Assembly: GCA_020438665.1 (NCBI GenBank)
Contig: JAGQUE010000162.1
Span: 1-6,282, forward strand
Source of the DNA: Nocardioidaceae bacterium
GTDB lineage: Bacteria > Actinomycetota > Actinomycetes > Propionibacteriales > Nocardioidaceae
Reading direction: 5' to 3'
DNA length: 6,282 nucleotides
The stretch's first letter is position 1. Every line of letters begins with the position of its first letter. Shown here piece after piece: positions 5,080 through 6,282 of this stretch. The position numbers and the translations under genes are program-made. The notes below the pieces were generated by a model, which worked only from the letters and a program-made list of their open reading frames with translations, made no database searches and had not been told where the DNA came from.

Positions 5080-6282
5080 GGCTCGTCCGTCCGGTCGCGG
5101 ACCAGTCCGCGACGACGCGACTCCACCAGGGCCGCAGCCGTCCGCGCCTGCGCCGAGACCTGACCCGAGCGGTCCAACGCCCGTCGCCGAAGGCCCTCCT
5201 GCTCGGCCAGGAGCTGGCGGCCGGCGCGGCCGTCGACGCAGCGGGCCAGGCGGGCGATGATCGGTGCCCCGTTCTCGGCCAGCACCAGCGCGTGCCGCTC
5301 CTTGAGTTGGCGGATCTCGGCGCCGGTGAGGATCGGGATGTCCTCCCCCGAGTAGGTGCGGCCGTGACGAGTGCCGGTCTGCCAGGTGGAGCGCGAGACG
5401 CGCACGTTTCCCATCAGGTCCGAGATCTCCCGGTTGAACGCCACATCCTTCGACCCGCCGAACACGATGAGGTTGTTCGTCAGTCCAAGCAGAGTCCGCG
5501 CCTCGCCCTCCCCGAAGATGCTCGTCAGCTGCGGCCACGCCTGCGCCGCCCAGATGAACGAGATCCCCAACGCCCGCTCGTTGGCCATCCGCGTCCGCAA
5601 CGTCGGCAGCGGCGCCGTCGACGGCAGCTCATCCAGGATCGCGTGGAACGGCGGACACAACCGCCCCCACGGCGAGCGCTGGGCAGCCGCCAGTGCGGTG
5701 TCGAGAACGTGCTCGGCGAACGCGGTCATCAACGGCGACGCCGACGCATACGGATCCTCCCGTCCCAACAGGTAGATCGTCCCGCGCTTCGCGATGACCT
5801 CGGCGATGTCAGTCGCCGGCCGGCCATGGCCCGGGACGCACCGCCGACGGGTCTCGGCCTGGAAGAACAGACTCATCGCCTGCTGCACCGTCGTCACCGT
5901 GTTCCCCGCAGTGCGGCTGTCCCCGCGCAGCGCCCCGTCCAGCAGCCCGCCCCAGAACGGCGCAGCGTGCGGGTGATCGCGCAGAATCTCCGTCGGCTCG
6001 GCCGCCGCCAGAGGCCGCGCCACCCACCCGAGCAGATGCTCCAGACTCTGCCCTGTCAACGCGGCCGCATGCAGGTATGCCTGCAACACCTTGGCCGCCT
6101 CGGCCGCGTAGAACCGCGCCGAGTCGTCGCCATACCCTCCCGAGACCGACCCCTTGACCGTGCCCGCCGTGAACGCCTTCGCCCGCCGCTCTGCCACCAG
6201 CGGGTCGACACACCCCTGCACCGGGTCCCAGACCACCTCCGGAAGCCCCGGCACCGTCCCGAACGGATCCAACACCACACAC
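5076..6282 (-). CDS. TraG/TraD/VirD4-type conjugative coupling protein ATPase, C-terminal part
   Basis: Type IV coupling proteins are membrane-anchored hexameric ATPases that hand the relaxase-DNA complex to the transfer channel. About 400 residues are visible, counted from the GTG at 6276-6278. That GTG is not a real start: the frame stays open to the window edge, and the membrane helices and Walker A motif must lie to the right. Residues 13-45 (LPEVVWDPVQGCVDP, AFTAGTVKG) and 56-73 (FYAAEAAKVLQAYLHAAA) are typical of the actinobacterial family. Walker B is at 211-217 (FHAILDE) followed by APLPTL. Residues 233-251 (NERALGISFIWAAQAWPQL) match the conserved Gln-containing motif after Walker B. 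Residues 261-290 (NNLIVFGGSKDVAFNREISDLMG) match the TraM-recognition type C-terminal domain (TraG-D_C). The Arg-rich tail from 365 is probably flexible. No frame break is seen. The gene ends at TGA 5076-5078, overlapping the next start. Confidence 0.92.
   Translation of the reverse strand, partial: CVVLDPFGTVPGLPEVVWDPVQGCVDPLVAERRAKAFTAGTVKGSVSGGYGDDSARFYAAEAAKVLQAYLHAAALTGQSLEHLLGWVARPLAAAEPTEILRDHPHAAPFWGGLLDGALRGDSRTAGNTVTTVQQAMSLFFQAETRRRCVPGHGRPATDIAEVIAKRGTIYLLGREDPYASASPLMTAFAEHVLDTALAAAQRSPWGRLCPPFHAILDELPSTAPLPTLRTRMANERALGISFIWAAQAWPQLTSIFGEGEARTLLGLTNNLIVFGGSKDVAFNREISDLMGNVRVSRSTWQTGTRHGRTYSGEDIPILTGAEIRQLKERHALVLAENGAPIIARLARCVDGRAGRQLLAEQEGLRRRALDRSGQVSAQARTAAALVESRRRGLVRDRTDEP

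Noticed and set aside
5080..5538. N-terminal extension of the 222-residue gene to an ATG at 5538
   Set aside because: The extension is Arg/Gly/Pro-rich and lies antiphase over the well-supported coupling-protein coding sequence. The ATGA start at 5079 explains the data.
1..6282. Transfer origin (oriT), CRISPR, tRNA attachment site or insertion sequence
   Set aside because: No array of repeats, tRNA T-loop-like sequence, transposase motif or nick-site-flanking inverted repeat was found. oriT would normally sit upstream of the missing relaxase start.

Overview
The window is very GC-rich (about 70%). Its real reading frames end nearly every codon in G or C, and its protein families are typical of Actinomycetota. 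It looks like part of a conjugative plasmid or integrative conjugative element of a high-GC actinobacterium. No phage, CRISPR, rRNA or tRNA signal was seen.

Layout. From 1 to 3084 on the plus strand lies the C-terminal part, about 1,000 residues, of a large MobF/TraA-type relaxase-helicase. It has the end of the superfamily 1 helicase (motifs V and VI), a long alpha-helical linker, and a DnaG-like TOPRIM primase domain. Its N-terminal relaxase half is off the left edge. The homology-bearing frame changes twice, near 781-792 and in a seven-C run at 1267-1273, so as written the gene is in three pieces. From 3076 to 4041 on the minus strand is a stand-alone ATP-dependent DNA ligase, tail to tail with the relaxase. 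Its natural N-terminus seems to start at a GTG at 4125 and is cut off by an in-frame TAG at 4087-4089. Its C-terminus seems to run out of frame near 3171. The stretch 4126-4410 holds no convincing gene. From 4411 to 5079 (minus) is an intact 222-residue protein of unknown function. Its start overlaps, as ATGA, the stop of the gene before it, a TraG/TraD/VirD4-type conjugative coupling protein (5076-6282, minus) whose N-terminal part is off the right edge.

How the parts fit. In conjugation the relaxase nicks and unwinds the transferred strand and the coupling protein brings it to the transfer channel. The small protein is co-translated with the coupling protein and is probably an accessory factor. 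The TOPRIM domain could prime DNA, and the ligase could seal nicks or ends after transfer, but no experiment is visible here for either role.

The most noteworthy signal is that the relaxase and the ligase together carry four apparent lesions in about 3.3 kb, three of them single-base length changes in or beside GC-rich runs, while the coupling-protein pair reads cleanly. This means either a transfer module that has lost mobility by decay, or base-level errors in the assembly. Read-level checking would decide. I found no evidence for an undescribed system; the least characterised item is the 222-residue partner of the coupling protein.
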